Origin: Trichomonas vaginalis G3
Taxonomy: Eukaryota > Parabasalia > Trichomonadida > Trichomonadidae
Direction of reading: 5' to 3'
DNA length: 64,000 nucleotides
Assembly: GCF_026262505.1 (NCBI RefSeq)
Contig: NC_067203.1
Span: 22,177,411-22,241,410 of the forward strand
Positions 1 to 9,605 of the stretch are shown here, in pieces. The translations under genes and the position numbers were made by a program. Under the pieces are notes generated by a model. It made no database searches. It saw only the letters and a list, made by a program, of their open reading frames with translations, and had not been told where the DNA came from. Within the stretch, counting starts at the first letter, position 1. Every line of letters starts with the position of its first letter.

Positions 1-1
1 T

Positions 2-598
2 CATAAACATAAGTTACAATTTATTGACGATGGAGATTATCCATGTATATTACTTTCACCTCCTCTTGATTCTGAAAAATTCAAAAAAGCACTGAAAAAT
101 GTAACATATGCAACAAATACGATTAAGAAAGAAGACCATGATATTTACACAAATTATTATTTAAATAAATGTACAGGTGTTGATAAAGTTTTTGATTTGT
201 TAGATAAAATATCAAAAGAAACAATTGGTACATATAAAATTTTATGCGATTGTGGTTTCATTATTGAAGATACTAATAATGTTTCATATGAAAGAACAGC
301 ACCGAAGGAAGACGAAGTTGAAAGGTCTATACCATTCGTTATTAAGAATATAAAAGATATGAAAACTTATAAACATTATATTTATTCATTTATTTCAGAA
401 AAAATGGAAGCAACCCATAAAACATCATCTCATCATTTTATAGCTATTCATACATTCCTTTTCAAAGTTGTGAAATTAAATAAGACAGGAATTAGATTTA
501 ATGTATCAGGGTACGCATTCTTGAGTAAATTAAAATGTATTCGTCACGTCGCAGATGATAAAAATTTATGTGTTCTTAATTCATTTTATGGACTTTAG
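2..598 (+). CDS. C-terminal part of the conserved Maverick protein upstream of PolB (5' cut by window edge)
   Basis: The reading frame is open from base 2 to the stop at 596-598 and is nearly identical to the last ~198 residues of the 368-residue copy B protein (23584-24690). The first in-window Met at 197 is internal. The family is not recognised. The C-terminal half is mixed alpha/beta in appearance, with a Cys-containing stretch (LCDCGF) and a His-rich patch (SSHHF). It lies 63 bp upstream of PolB on the same strand. A short GC-rich addition (tagccctggac) follows the stop and is absent in copy B. A partner of protein-primed replication is possible from position alone; this is inference. 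Confidence 0.8.
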   Translation, partial: HKHKLQFIDDGDYPCILLSPPLDSEKFKKALKNVTYATNTIKKEDHDIYTNYYLNKCTGVDKVFDLLDKISKETIGTYKILCDCGFIIEDTNNVSYERTAPKEDEVERSIPFVIKNIKDMKTYKHYIYSFISEKMEATHKTSSHHFIAIHTFLFKVVKLNKTGIRFNVSGYAFLSKLKCIRHVADDKNLCVLNSFYGL

Positions 599-1398
599 CC
601 CTGGACTTTAAAAAAATAAACTTTATTTTTATTTATTTTTTAATTTTTTATTCTTACATAAATGAACAAAAACGGAACAGCTAAAATGAATGATAATCAA
701 ATAAGAGCCGAAGGTAGAAGGTTATTTAAACGCTTCTATAACATTCCTGATGGTGTTAATCCTAAAACTCGTAGAAGTTATTTAAATGAAGCCATAGATG
801 CATATGAAGGATTTGACATTTCATCAGAAAGTGAGAGGTTAGCAAGAATGTTAAACGTTAATATTGATTTTTATTATTGTGACCCTCAACCAGAAGACGT
901 AGACATAAATAAGGTAGACTTTCCATTAGTGGAATCAATAATGATAGATCCAGAATTTGAAACAGTAAATATTTTATTAACACAGAGTCCATGTGGAAAA
1001 CTTCACGCTGACAGAATTACAGACGTTGAAGCACTCACAGGATATAAAGTTTGCCCCTTTTGCAAAGAAGAAGTATATTCTATCCGTGATGACCCAGAAA
1101 GGAAAAACCAAAGAAGATTTTTAAAGCATTGTGAGAAATGTAAAGAAAATAATGGAAGATTAATTCAAGACGTTCAATTGCAAAACACACAACAACCATA
1201 TGCACCACATATCACGAAACAGAAGATATATCAATGGCTATTAGCTCACAATTTGCAGGAATATTATAAACCAACAAGATATTATATTACTTTTGACTTC
1301 GAAACATTAGAGACTAAAGAAGAACTTCAACTTTCTGAATGTGCAACTTTGAACGCTTACTTAAAACCATTTATGGTATCATCAACTGTCAAAATAAA

Positions 1399-1460
1399 GC
1401 CGCAAACGGACTCTTTGAGTCCTGAAGGTCTTTCAGACCGAAGCGGCGAGGTCGTAGACC
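1399..1460. repeat. GC-rich mini-hairpin cluster inserted in PolB
   Basis: Seen: a 63-nt segment absent from copy B, in frame (21 residues). It contains hairpins ggactc-ttt-gagtcc (1408-1422), ggtct-ttc-agacc (1427-1439), ggtc-gta-gacc (1450-1460) and ccg-caaa-cgg (1400-1409), all within an outer gccgc/gcggc pair (1399-1403 and 1443-1447). Its base composition stands out from the AT-rich gene. The part from gcggc to the last hairpin recurs in reverse complement at 9405-9430. Confidence 0.85.
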
Positions 1461-1615
1461 GTGATAAAACATTTACGAGGAATTTTTGCTTAACATCAAG
1501 TGATTCGTTCATCTCTGATTGGATTGAATTTTTATTTTCAACCTGTTCATTAGTTGCTAAATCAAATATTGAACAATATGAAGAATTAATGAAGCCGCAA
1601 ACGGACCAAACGGCG

Positions 1616-1628
1616 GGGACTTTGTCCC
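1616..1628. repeat. Mini-hairpin gggac-ttt-gtccc in PolB
   Basis: A perfect 5-bp stem with a 3-nt loop. It is present in both copies (copy B 25622-25634), so it is older than the 1399-1460 insertion. Copy A has nine extra bases just before it (acggaccaa). Confidence 0.7.
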
Positions 1629-4205
1629 ATACATTAAATGAAAAACAGAAGGAAGCATTTAAAGAACTTCTAGATGAGGAATTCAATAAAGTGAATATCA
1701 TAGGTTTTAATTCGGGAAAGTTTGATTTAAATTTAATTCTTCGTGATTTAAACACTGCAAAATGGAAAATAAAATCAATGCTGGGTTCTTCTTCTCAATT
1801 TAAGCAAATCATTGTAAAGAAAACAAACTGTCCATATGAATTAAGATTTATTGACATCAGAAATTATATAGCGGGTGGAACATTAGACCAATTCACTCAA
1901 GATTTCGGAAACAATAAATCACGTGTTAAATCCTTTTTCCCTTATCAATTCATCACATGGGAGAATTACGAAGATGAATTATATAAAGTGGAACCATTCA
2001 CTCAAGATTCATTTTATTCAGCATTAACTCAAGAAACAATATCCGATTCAGATTATCAAATATATCTCAATGATGCTAAAAATTTTGAGAATAGATTAGA
2101 ATATTTTATTCATTATTGCAATAAAGACGTTGAAATTATGATTGACCCAATTGATAAAATTATTGAAGAAACATTTGTTTATAAAATTGACATGCTTCAT
2201 AATCTTTCTTTATCATCGAATGCATCAATGATTCGTTACGCGTTAGCATATAAGAACTTCAATCCTAACGAAACATATCCAGAAGAAGAAAATGTGGAAT
2301 CAAGTTTTGAATTAACAAAAAAGTATTGGAAATATAAAATTGATTCATATAAGAAACAAGATGAAAAAGCAGAAAGGGATACTAAAAACAATGTTTCAAT
2401 GGATGACTATCAATACTATCACGATTTAATCCTTTCATCTAAATGCAAAATGTGTGGTAAAGCGTTTACATATGCTAATAAACCAACATTAGATAGAATC
2501 GATAATGAAAAACCACATACCAAAGAAAATTGTCAGTTAATGTGTTGTTATTGCAATGTCGTAAAATCAAATAAAGATGAAGATGTTCAACGTTTAAGAA
2601 TCAATTTAAGAAATTATACATTAAAAAATAATTTACCAATGACTCTAGATTCAGTTGAAGCTTATCACATCCTCCGTAATGGAATTACTGGTGGTTTATC
2701 AAATGTTCAACATAGAGTAAATCTTAAAGGAATCACGCACATTAATAAACTTTCATATAATCCAGAAACTAAAACTGTATCAAATGAGGACACTTCCAAC
2801 ATTATGACTCATTTCGTTGGTGTTGACTTTAATTCATTATATCCTTCATCATTTTCATCTAATCCTCATGATTTCATTCAATATACTGACCATAAAATGT
2901 ATATGCCGGGAAGATTGAATGGTGTTATCATTTGTGATACAGCAACAAAGAAAGCAAAAGCACTGGGAATAATTAAGAAGAAAAATACTTTATTCGTGGC
3001 TGAAGTAAAGGGTCACATTGATGAAAAATACATTAATGATTACATAAACTTTTTACCAATAATAAGAAACTTTGATATTATCACAGATGAAAAAACAATT
3101 GGCAGTTTTATGTATAATTACATGAAATCAAACAATCTACCAGTTGACCAGAAACAGAGGAAATTAACTCAGTTAGCATCAACACACAACCAATATCAAC
3201 CATTTTCTTCTTATTATCTTTGGTATCTAATAGACAGATTTCATTTTATCATTGATGACATTCAATCAATTTTAACATTTACGAAAAATACTTGTTTTAA
3301 TGAATTTGCGAACGAATTTATGAACGAAAGACAAAAGGCTGAATTAGAAGGAAATAAAGGAAAAAGTTTATTTTGCAAGATTTCACTTAATGGATCATAT
3401 GGTTACGATGCAATGAATACACAAAATTACGCAAAGACTAAAATAATGAATGCACAGAAGGCACGCGTTGCATGTATGTCAAATAAGTTTAAAAACATAA
3501 GAGAAATAGGAAGATACGTATCAAGTGATGCTTAAAGATAGATTTTATAGATGTGATACATGTTTACAAGAGGCATTCTTCACTTTAGATAACGCAAAAT
3601 ACTGGTATTTGGTTTTCATTTATGATTTTATGTATAAATGCATGGATGTTAATCGTTTTCATTTCATTGAAGGTGATACTGATTCATCTTATTGGGCAAT
3701 CGCTGGCGACCCAAATCTTCCTAACACTCAAGCATTTCAAGCAATTGTAACCGATAAAAAATTTTATGATAAAAACATTTACAAATTCGCACCTTTTGAT
3801 TTCTTCTGTTTTAATGAGAAATTTAAACCTAAATTAAAGAATAAAGCTGAAGAAAAAGCACATGAGAAGAAGTTATTGGGTTTAGCAATTGAGAAACAAG
3901 GTGATAACATGGTTGCTTTATGTCCTAAGTGTTATACTTCATTCAACGGTTCAATTGATGGAAGTGATTTTAAAAAGATTGCACAAAAAATGAAAGGAGT
4001 TAGTTTACGACAAAATAAACAATTAACACCTAAAAATTATTTGGATATAATAAATGATAAAGTGATATTTGATGGTCAGAATATTAATTTACAACTTAAA
4101 AACGGGTCAATGACTCGCTTAACAATCGGTAAGACTGCATTAACAGGAGCACACACTAAGGCTGTATGTTGTGAAAATGGATGTTGTATGCCATTTATTT
4201 AATAA

Positions 4206-4280
4206 AATGCCACAGAAGAGACAAAAGGAACCGTAAATAATGGTTTTGATACTATGATTCAAAGAGGCGGGCACCCTTAA
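4206..4280 (+). other. Short conserved reading frame after PolB, unexplained
   Basis: A 24-codon stretch open from just after a TAA to the stop at 4278-4280, ending NGFDTMIQRGGHP. The matching stretch in copy B (28264-28338) differs at three positions, all third-codon and synonymous in this frame (acc/act, gta/gtt, ggc/ggt). There is no early ATG in this frame; the only Met is near the end. It could be the relic of a lost gene's C-terminus or a frameshift extension of PolB. Either reading is inference from very little sequence. Confidence 0.35.
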
Positions 4281-4304
4281 AACACTTATTTTATTTTTAT
4301 ATAA

Positions 4305-5830
4305 ATGAATAGCGTAGATTTAAAAAATTTAATTGATGATTTAGTACTTAATCAAAATTTTCTTAATTATTATGAATTAAAATCATATCTCCAAAAACAT
4401 GATAACAATATAACGGGTGATGATATGGATTATTATTATTCGTATTATAAAAATGAAGTTTTGAAATATCATGATAAAATAATTTCTAAAATTAAAGACA
4501 AAATTAAAAATAATGAATATTCAAAGGGAAAAAGTAAATCACAACTTAAACAATTGAAAGATTTCAAAAATAAAGTATTAACAGAAGAAGATATTGATGA
4601 ATTATATAAATTATATAAATTATATAATCCTGAGCCGCAAAAACCAAAGGAACAAAAACAAAAGGTGCAAAACGCCCAGGTCCTTCAGACCATAAATGAA
4701 GCACAAGCTTTAATTTATGATTCATTAGTTAAACCATATTCAGCCCGACTTTTAAATGAAGATCAACTTTTGGAATTCATCCTTCAACATAAACTCGAAG
4801 CGGGAAAGTATATCAAACCTTTATATACAGCATATTTAAAACAAATGAATAGAATACATCCAGAATTAATGAAGGGGGAATGAAATCCAAAATCAAAGCA
4901 GATAAAATTAAACCACCTGCAACACCAAACCTCCAACGACAGTACCCCTCCTCCTTCAGTTAATCCTTCATCATTCACTTTATTATATCCATTTCAAACA
5001 TTAAAGAAGCAAAAAGATTTTAAAAAGGATTTCAAAATATTAAATAAACCAATGACCCAAAAATTCAACCGTTAAAGGAAAAATTTAGTCGCCCTTCATT
5101 TGCACCATATCCATATTCATACGAAATCGATCATTTAGAATATTCAAGAGGAAACGTTACTTATTTATTTGCCATTAACATTAACACTAGATATTTATAT
5201 TGCATTCCAGTGAAAGGGAAAACAGAACAGGAAACAAGAAGAGCTATTCAATACTTACTAGATCATGAAAGAGTAGATAATATAAGGGGTGATGGTGATA
5301 AAGGATTTCAGGCAGCTATGACTCATTATTTCCCACAAATTAATTTTTACTTTTCATCCTCTCCATTTACGTTTCATAATAAAATAGTTGATGCGGTAAT
5401 GAGAACTCTTAGAGATGCGTTAGGGGTTAATGGTCAGATATACTGGGATGGAAATCATGACTCCATCATACAGCAGTTAGTATATTATTACAATAATACA
5501 TGGCATAGAACAATAAACATGAAACCGGTGGAAATGAAAAATGATATTTCAAAAGAATGGGAATATATTAGAAAGCAAATGGAAAGGTTGAATGATGTTA
5601 AACGTGAACAAATTAATTCGGGGCTCATGAATTTTAAACAAGGGAATAAAGTTTTAATTCATCTCGATTATGGAAAAACTGATAAATCAATGACAAAAAG
5701 AAGACGAAGATTTGACACAATAGCTGAATTTGTTAGATATATTAACGGCAATGCATTAGTTGAAGTTGACAATAAATTAATAGAAATTCCGATTTATTTT
5801 ATTACTCCATTATATTTAAATAATATTTAA
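4305..5830 (+). pseudogene. int: Retroviral-type (rve) integrase, several frameshifts
   Basis: Matches the intact 510-residue integrase of copy B. The N-terminal Lys-rich helical region is open from 4305 to 4883. Then single-base indels around 4872-4880, 4928, 4945 and 5053 break the frame, and the catalytic core and C-terminal domain are open again from 5210 to 5830. The in-frame ASSK-type segment of copy B (near 28940) is missing. An intact integrase from this copy is therefore unlikely, and mobility would need to be supplied in trans. The start at 4305 follows a TTTTATATAAATG block like other element genes. Confidence 0.92.
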
Positions 5831-5849
5831 TTTTTTTATTTCGTAAGAA

Positions 5850-6122
5850 ATGAGTAACAACGAAGCAGTCAAGAGTCCAGACGATGAATATAAAAAGAAA
5901 CTAAACAGAATTAAATCAAAAATATGTTATTACAAAAAGAAGCCACAATGTGGTGGGGTTGAAAACGATAAAGAGAGGAAAGAAATAATCGAAAAATTAG
6001 AAACTTATCGTTCAATCCTTAAACTGAGTGAAGCAAAAATAAAAGAATTTAAATAGAATAAATAAATTGATTGGAAGAGATGAATTTAATAAAGATGAAT
6101 TTTTAAACTCTATCCAAATTTA
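5850..6122 (+). pseudogene. Small Lys-rich Maverick protein, 3' frameshift
   Basis: Compared with the 90-residue copy B gene (29914-30186), copy A has one extra A near 6054, so translation stops at 6056 after 68 residues. The old frame resumes and ends at 6120-6122. The protein is basic, with a CYYKKKPQCGG segment and a helical C-terminal half. No family is recognised. It lies 19 bp after the integrase, behind a TTTTTTTATTTCGTAAGAAATG start block, and converges on the next gene with a 3-base overlap of stop codons. Confidence 0.75.
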
Positions 6123-6284
6123 ATTTTTATTCCTCTTCGACAACATCTCTCTTTCCATCATTACCGCATAACCACATTTTCTCAATTTTAGTGGTTTGTT
6201 ATTTTTAACATGTTCTTGCATCATTTTTATCATTTCCTCCCTTGTTATGATTCGTGGTAAATTTTGAGCTTGTGGGGTATTCAT
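6120..6284 (-). CDS. 54-residue Maverick small protein
   Basis: ATG at 6284 reads to TAA at 6122-6120. The first 17 residues (MNTPQAQNLPRIITREE) are identical to those of the copy B counterpart (30183-30299); the C-terminal part differs by an indel. The upstream strand carries the element promoter block (TTTATTTTTATCATAAATG). The protein is basic, with no signal peptide or recognised domain. Support comes from conservation in both copies and from the promoter motif; no function can be named. Confidence 0.6.
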   Translation of the reverse strand: MNTPQAQNLPRIITREEMIKMMQEHVKNNKPLKLRKCGYAVMMEREMLSKRNKN

Positions 6285-6330
6285 TTATGATAAAAATAAA
6301 AATTTGTTATCACTTATTTTATCGTGAAGT

Positions 6331-6358
6331 GACTCAAAGAGTCCGGAGACAAAGTCTC
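6331..6358. repeat. Pair of mini-hairpins, copy A only
   Basis: gactc-aaa-gagtc (6331-6343) is followed by gagac-aaa-gtctc (6346-6358). Both are perfect 5-bp stems with AAA loops in non-coding DNA. The matching place in copy B (near 30340) lacks them. Confidence 0.8.
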
Positions 6359-6392
6359 ATGTTTTTAGGTTATTCAATAATTAATTAATAAC

Positions 6393-6485
6393 TACCTTCC
6401 TCCTGCTGTGTTGTCAAAATGTCATGTTGTCACATTTTTTCAGAGAAGTTAAATGACCTGGTAGCACATGGTAGCATGGTAGCAC
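6393..6485 (-). repeat. Single remnant of the array repeat that flanks the copy B primase-helicase
   Basis: About 93 bp matching one long-type unit of the 33680-35407 array (ccttcct..tgttgtcaaaatgtcatg..ggtagcacatgg). It sits between the flanks ggttattcaataat on the left and gaaataaaattttgttatca on the right, which also bound the ~5 kb cassette in copy B. It is either the scar of a deletion or the seed of the arrays. Confidence 0.85.
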
Positions 6486-6507
6486 TGAAATAAAATTTTG
6501 TTATCAG

Positions 6508-6690
6508 TTATTTTATCATCATTTTATTAAGTTCATCTTTAGTTAATAATTTGAATGGATTCGCTAATGTTCCACCTTGAGTCACAACACTTGCCCCGGC
6601 TAATTGTGAAGAACCTGGGATAAGTACTCCATGAAATGATTTCATTGGTATCATTAATTTAGAAATAGTTGGCTTAATTAATTTGGTCAT
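6508..6690 (-). CDS. 60-residue conserved Maverick protein
   Basis: An intact small gene, almost identical to copy B 35431-35613. The start is preceded on its strand by TTTATTTTTATCATAAATG. The N-terminus is basic and the protein holds a Gly/Ser-rich middle (GSSQLAGASVVTQGGT) and a charged C-terminus. No transmembrane segment or known domain is seen. Its place beside the fibre and capsid genes suggests a minor virion or assembly protein; this is inference. Confidence 0.7.
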   Translation of the reverse strand: MTKLIKPTISKLMIPMKSFHGVLIPGSSQLAGASVVTQGGTLANPFKLLTKDELNKMMIK

Positions 6691-6750
6691 TTATGATAAA
6701 AATAAAATTGCATAATTTAAATTTTTTTTCTTTCTCATTTTCTCATTTTC

Positions 6751-6885
6751 TCATTTTTCATTCTGTTTTGGTTTCAGCAACTTTTCAAGTTGTTGTCTTG
6801 TCAGTAACTTTAATTTTAACTTTGGATCAAATATTGGGTTTCCATCTTTATCTCTTCCAATAACACCATATGGTAGAATCTTCAT
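6751..6885 (-). CDS. 44-residue conserved Maverick protein
   Basis: ATG at 6885 to TGA at 6753-6751. Copy B has the same gene (35663-35797) with one residue changed. The element promoter block (ATTTTTATTTTAGTATAAATG) precedes it. The sequence is MKILPYGVIG at the start, then a D/N/G turn region (RDKDGNP) and a basic amphipathic helix (LKLLTRQQLEKLL). The function is unknown. Conservation and the promoter argue that it is a real gene. Confidence 0.65.
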   Translation of the reverse strand: MKILPYGVIGRDKDGNPIFDPKLKLKLLTRQQLEKLLKPKQNEK

Positions 6886-6963
6886 TTATACTAAAATAAA
6901 AATTTAAATTATGCTGTTTGCTCTTTTGGAGCTCCTAAAGTTTGTTTCACAAACATTGAGCGT

Positions 6964-8823
6964 TCATTGAACTCTATACCATGCGAATACAGTCATAAAT
7001 GGTGGCATGTAATCTTTACTTTGTCCCGTTGTTTGTGTATATCCTGAAACGCGATGTGTATGGTTTCCTTCTCCCTGAGTGTCACTCCAGTAACAATTTA
7101 TGGCAAATTTAACATCATCTTTAACATCATATCCTTTACCTTTTGTCATTCCTGACCAATCCCAATATCTATGCTTATGCCAACCTGCTTGAGATGTGCT
7201 TAAATCTATGTAGTGACTGTGTGCAGGTAAATTTTCACCCGTAATTGTTTTACTTCCCCCTGTTTCCTTTGAAGAGTTTGCACAATACAAAAACCTGTCG
7301 ACTATTTGTTCCCATGCACCAACACCAAACATTGCTTGAGGACCTCTCACATCCATAGATGTATAAATAGAACCTACTGGGTTCATTAAATCAAACATAT
7401 GAGATATTATAGGATTGTCTCTTTTGAACTTAAAATATAGTGTAACTATTTCGGGTTTCTTCTGGTTTGTGTCAGAATATTTTTTATAATATAATCTTAT
7501 GTTTTCAGGGTATGTAAAATCTTGACTATAATATTTATTTTTGTCATCTTCATAATAGTATACTATTCTCGTTTTTTCTATTGCATTATATCTTTTATAT
7601 CTATAATAATCTAAATATAATGTTTGCTTTTTTGGGTCTACATGTGCGTCAACACCATAGTCATAATAATACGGTGCTGGAGCTACGTTAGACAATGTCA
7701 TATCCGTCATTTCATAAACTCTTAAATATTTCTTTTGTTCGTCTCCATATAAGTTTAAGTAGCAGTTGTTGTCTAATGGAACTTTAACTTGTGTGCCATT
7801 ATTCTTTATATAGCCTACATACATTTCATTGTTATTTTTCGGAATGAGTTTATACCGTATACCATTTCTTAAGGACTGTACAAACTCCCATCTAAAATAT
7901 TTGTTTTCTTCATTGACAGAAAAGTCGCCAACAATAGTTTCAATATTTTTTGTTCCAACTAAACTTTGGTATATTTCGTTAACAAATGATATATCTGCTT
8001 TCTTTGCTAACTCATCGTTAACATATTCCTTATCTGCCTTCTTTGCTAACTCATCGTTAACATATTCCTTATCTGCTTTCTTTGCTAACTCATCGTTAAC
8101 ATATTCCTTATCTGCTTTCTTCCCTAACTCATCGTTAACAAATGATATATCTGCTTTAAGGTCTAAACATTCTGAAACCCATCCTGTATCAGCTTTAGTT
8201 TTAAGAATCTTCGATGTCCGTTCATGATACCATTCAACCCTTTCTATAATTTCATTATCTTTTTCATTAACATATTCCTTATCTGCCTTCTTTGCTAACT
8301 CATCGTTAACATATTCCTTATCTGCCTTCTTTGCTAACTCATCGTTAACAAATGATATATCTGCTTTCTTTGCTAACTCATCGTTAACATAAGTTTTATC
8401 TGCTTTCTTTGCTAACTCATCGTTAACAAATGATATATCTGCTTTCTTTGCTAACTCATCGTTAACATATTCCTTATCTGCTTTCTTCATTATGTCATTT
8501 AGGAAACCTTTTATGAATTCCTCATTTAAATTAAATCTTCCAATCTTCAAAACTTTAGGAAATGCATTTAATGCGTAATATCTTTGTTCTTCTGGTGGAA
8601 TTGATGTTATATCATCCGTTATTCCTTTAATTTTTGAATTCATAAATAAAATTTCTTTTATATTTGATATCACTGCACCACCTTTGCAAACGAATTCGAA
8701 ATGGTCATTTTTCAATACTATCTCCAAATCTCCATATTTCAACATTTGCGTTTGTTCTGCCGTCTTTGAATTATATGCATATATGGCGTATGTAATGGTC
8801 TGTGGTTGCTGTTGTTTAATCAT
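6964..8823 (-). CDS. Fibre protein: repeat shaft plus phage-type tail-collar head
   Basis: 619 residues. Residues 1-113 form a possible virion-attachment domain. Residues ~114-285 hold about eleven 13-residue units of the type KADKEYVNDELAK / KADISFVNDELAK, interrupted once by a coiled-coil-like insert (EIIERVEWYHERT). A middle domain follows to ~475. Residues 476-619 resemble the C-terminal domain of phage short tail fibres and gp10-like baseplate proteins: NPVGSIYTS, FGVGAWEQIVDRFL, NLPAHSH, GNHTH, MPPFMTVFAWYR. HxH pairs at 535/537, 549/551 and 588/590 recall the metal-binding HxH of such trimeric fibres. A receptor-binding spike on a virion is inferred. Both starts and the TAAATG-type promoter are clear. 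The copy B version is broken and has far fewer shaft units. Confidence 0.8.
   Translation of the reverse strand: MIKQQQPQTITYAIYAYNSKTAEQTQMLKYGDLEIVLKNDHFEFVCKGGAVISNIKEILFMNSKIKGITDDITSIPPEEQRYYALNAFPKVLKIGRFNLNEEFIKGFLNDIMKKADKEYVNDELAKKADISFVNDELAKKADKTYVNDELAKKADISFVNDELAKKADKEYVNDELAKKADKEYVNEKDNEIIERVEWYHERTSKILKTKADTGWVSECLDLKADISFVNDELGKKADKEYVNDELAKKADKEYVNDELAKKADKEYVNDELAKKADISFVNEIYQSLVGTKNIETIVGDFSVNEENKYFRWEFVQSLRNGIRYKLIPKNNNEMYVGYIKNNGTQVKVPLDNNCYLNLYGDEQKKYLRVYEMTDMTLSNVAPAPYYYDYGVDAHVDPKKQTLYLDYYRYKRYNAIEKTRIVYYYEDDKNKYYSQDFTYPENIRLYYKKYSDTNQKKPEIVTLYFKFKRDNPIISHMFDLMNPVGSIYTSMDVRGPQAMFGVGAWEQIVDRFLYCANSSKETGGSKTITGENLPAHSHYIDLSTSQAGWHKHRYWDWSGMTKGKGYDVKDDVKFAINCYWSDTQGEGNHTHRVSGYTQTTGQSKDYMPPFMTVFAWYRVQ
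7975..8487 (-). repeat. 39-bp tandem repeats encoding the fibre shaft
   Basis: The tandem units encode 13 residues each in two alternating types (KEYV and ISFV). Units are nearly identical in DNA, so they expand and contract easily: copy A has about eleven units, copy B about three. Confidence 0.85.
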
Positions 8824-8847
8824 TTATTACGATTTAAAAATAAATAT

Positions 8848-9585
8848 TTAATCTGTTATCTCATCAGCTATTTTTTCTATTTGAAATTGCCATAATATTT
8901 CATTCATAAATTCTAAATCACAATCAAATAGGTCAGTTATTCTAAATTTAATATTTGATAAATCTTTTGAATGAAGAATAAATGAATTCCCGGATAATTG
9001 AAACGGATATGATAAAGAAAATATGTTTAAGTTGATGGATAAAATGTTTTGTATTGATGGGTAAGAGTTAGGGTCTAATGTTTGATGTGAAAATCTCATT
9101 GGGGTATTAACTTTATCACATTTGATTAAAATGAAATTAGAACCAGTGTCAGAATACAAAACATCCCCAACATCTTTTTCAAAATTTAATATCCCCAACA
9201 ATGAACGAAGACGAGGAGTACAAAATTTAATTTTCAGCGGAAATTTAATAAGGTTATTTATTTCATCAAGTTCAAAAAGTTTATCAGGTTTTGATTTAAA
9301 ATTTTCTTCATACCATACGATAAATGATTCATTTAAATAACTTAAAATCATGTTAATATCCCATTTCGTTATCACATTATTTATATACATATCATACGTT
9401 TTTAGGTCTACGACCCCGCCGCTATGCGGCTCATGGTCATCTTTAATAAATGATATATAATCTGAAGGGTCTAAAAGAATGGGATTAAATTTACCACTCA
9501 CAGAAACGAGAGTAACATTATAAATTCCGCTAACTGTTAAATTTAATTCACAGTTATTATTCGAAATAATATTGATAATTGACAT
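8848..9585 (-). CDS. Maverick 245-residue protein of unknown function
   Basis: Intact here; the copy B counterpart (37538-38241) has many indels. No family is recognised. It is mixed alpha/beta with no Cys pattern or membrane span. It carries an in-frame GC-rich mini-hairpin insertion (9405-9430) that adds nine residues (EPHSGGVVD region) compared with copy B. It starts 20 bp from the divergent gene at 9606, and the shared block TTTTTATTACGATTAAAAAT lies between them. Its place in the capsid-side gene cluster suggests a structural or assembly role; this is inference. Confidence 0.7.
   Translation of the reverse strand: MSIINIISNNNCELNLTVSGIYNVTLVSVSGKFNPILLDPSDYISFIKDDHEPHSGGVVDLKTYDMYINNVITKWDINMILSYLNESFIVWYEENFKSKPDKLFELDEINNLIKFPLKIKFCTPRLRSLLGILNFEKDVGDVLYSDTGSNFILIKCDKVNTPMRFSHQTLDPNSYPSIQNILSINLNIFSLSYPFQLSGNSFILHSKDLSNIKFRITDLFDCDLEFMNEILWQFQIEKIADEITD
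9405..9430. repeat. Mini-hairpin pair inside the 245-residue gene
   Basis: ggtc-tac-gacc (9405-9415) and gccgc-tat-gcggc (9418-9430). In reverse complement this is nearly the 3' half of the PolB insertion (1443-1460). Absent from copy B. Confidence 0.82.
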
Positions 9586-9605
9586 TTTTTATTACGATTA
9601 AAAAT
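9586..9605. promoter_or_regulatory. 20-bp bidirectional element promoter
   Basis: The spacer between divergent starts at 9585 (-) and 9606 (+). It reads as T-rich then A-rich, so each strand has a run of T followed by a short A-rich leader. The same spacer is conserved in copy B (38242-38261). Confidence 0.5.

Larger units (their letters stand above)
662..4202 (+). pseudogene. polB: Protein-primed family B DNA polymerase (pPolB), frameshifted
   Basis: Homologous along its whole length to the intact copy B polymerase. It keeps the exonuclease motif DFE, the palm motif DFNSLYPSS, the template-binding motif KISLNGSYG and the catalytic DTD. Seen: compared with copy B, two bases are missing near 3513 (ataggaagat versus ataggtgaagat), which ends the first frame at 3535; the remaining 225 codons continue in another frame from 3525 to 4202. 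The catalytic DTD lies after the break, so the first fragment alone cannot polymerise. It also carries a 63-nt in-frame GC-rich hairpin insertion (1399-1460) and a second small difference near 1600. The start at 662 follows the element's T-rich/ATAAATG promoter block. Confidence 0.93.

Noticed and set aside
1357..1755. Minus-strand frame inside PolB (also at 25435-25707)
   Set aside because: Antisense shadow; not conserved in length between copies.
4203..4304. Nine-codon ATG frame (MPQKRQKEP) after PolB
   Set aside because: Not conserved in copy B; the other frame shows the synonymous pattern.
6890..6966. Small minus-strand frame (MFVKQTLGAPKEQTA) after the fibre stop
   Set aside because: Only 15 codons and not kept in copy B, which has a GC-rich insertion there.
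7829..8227. Plus-strand frame with SAFFANSSLTYSL repeats
   Set aside because: Antisense image of the fibre shaft repeats.
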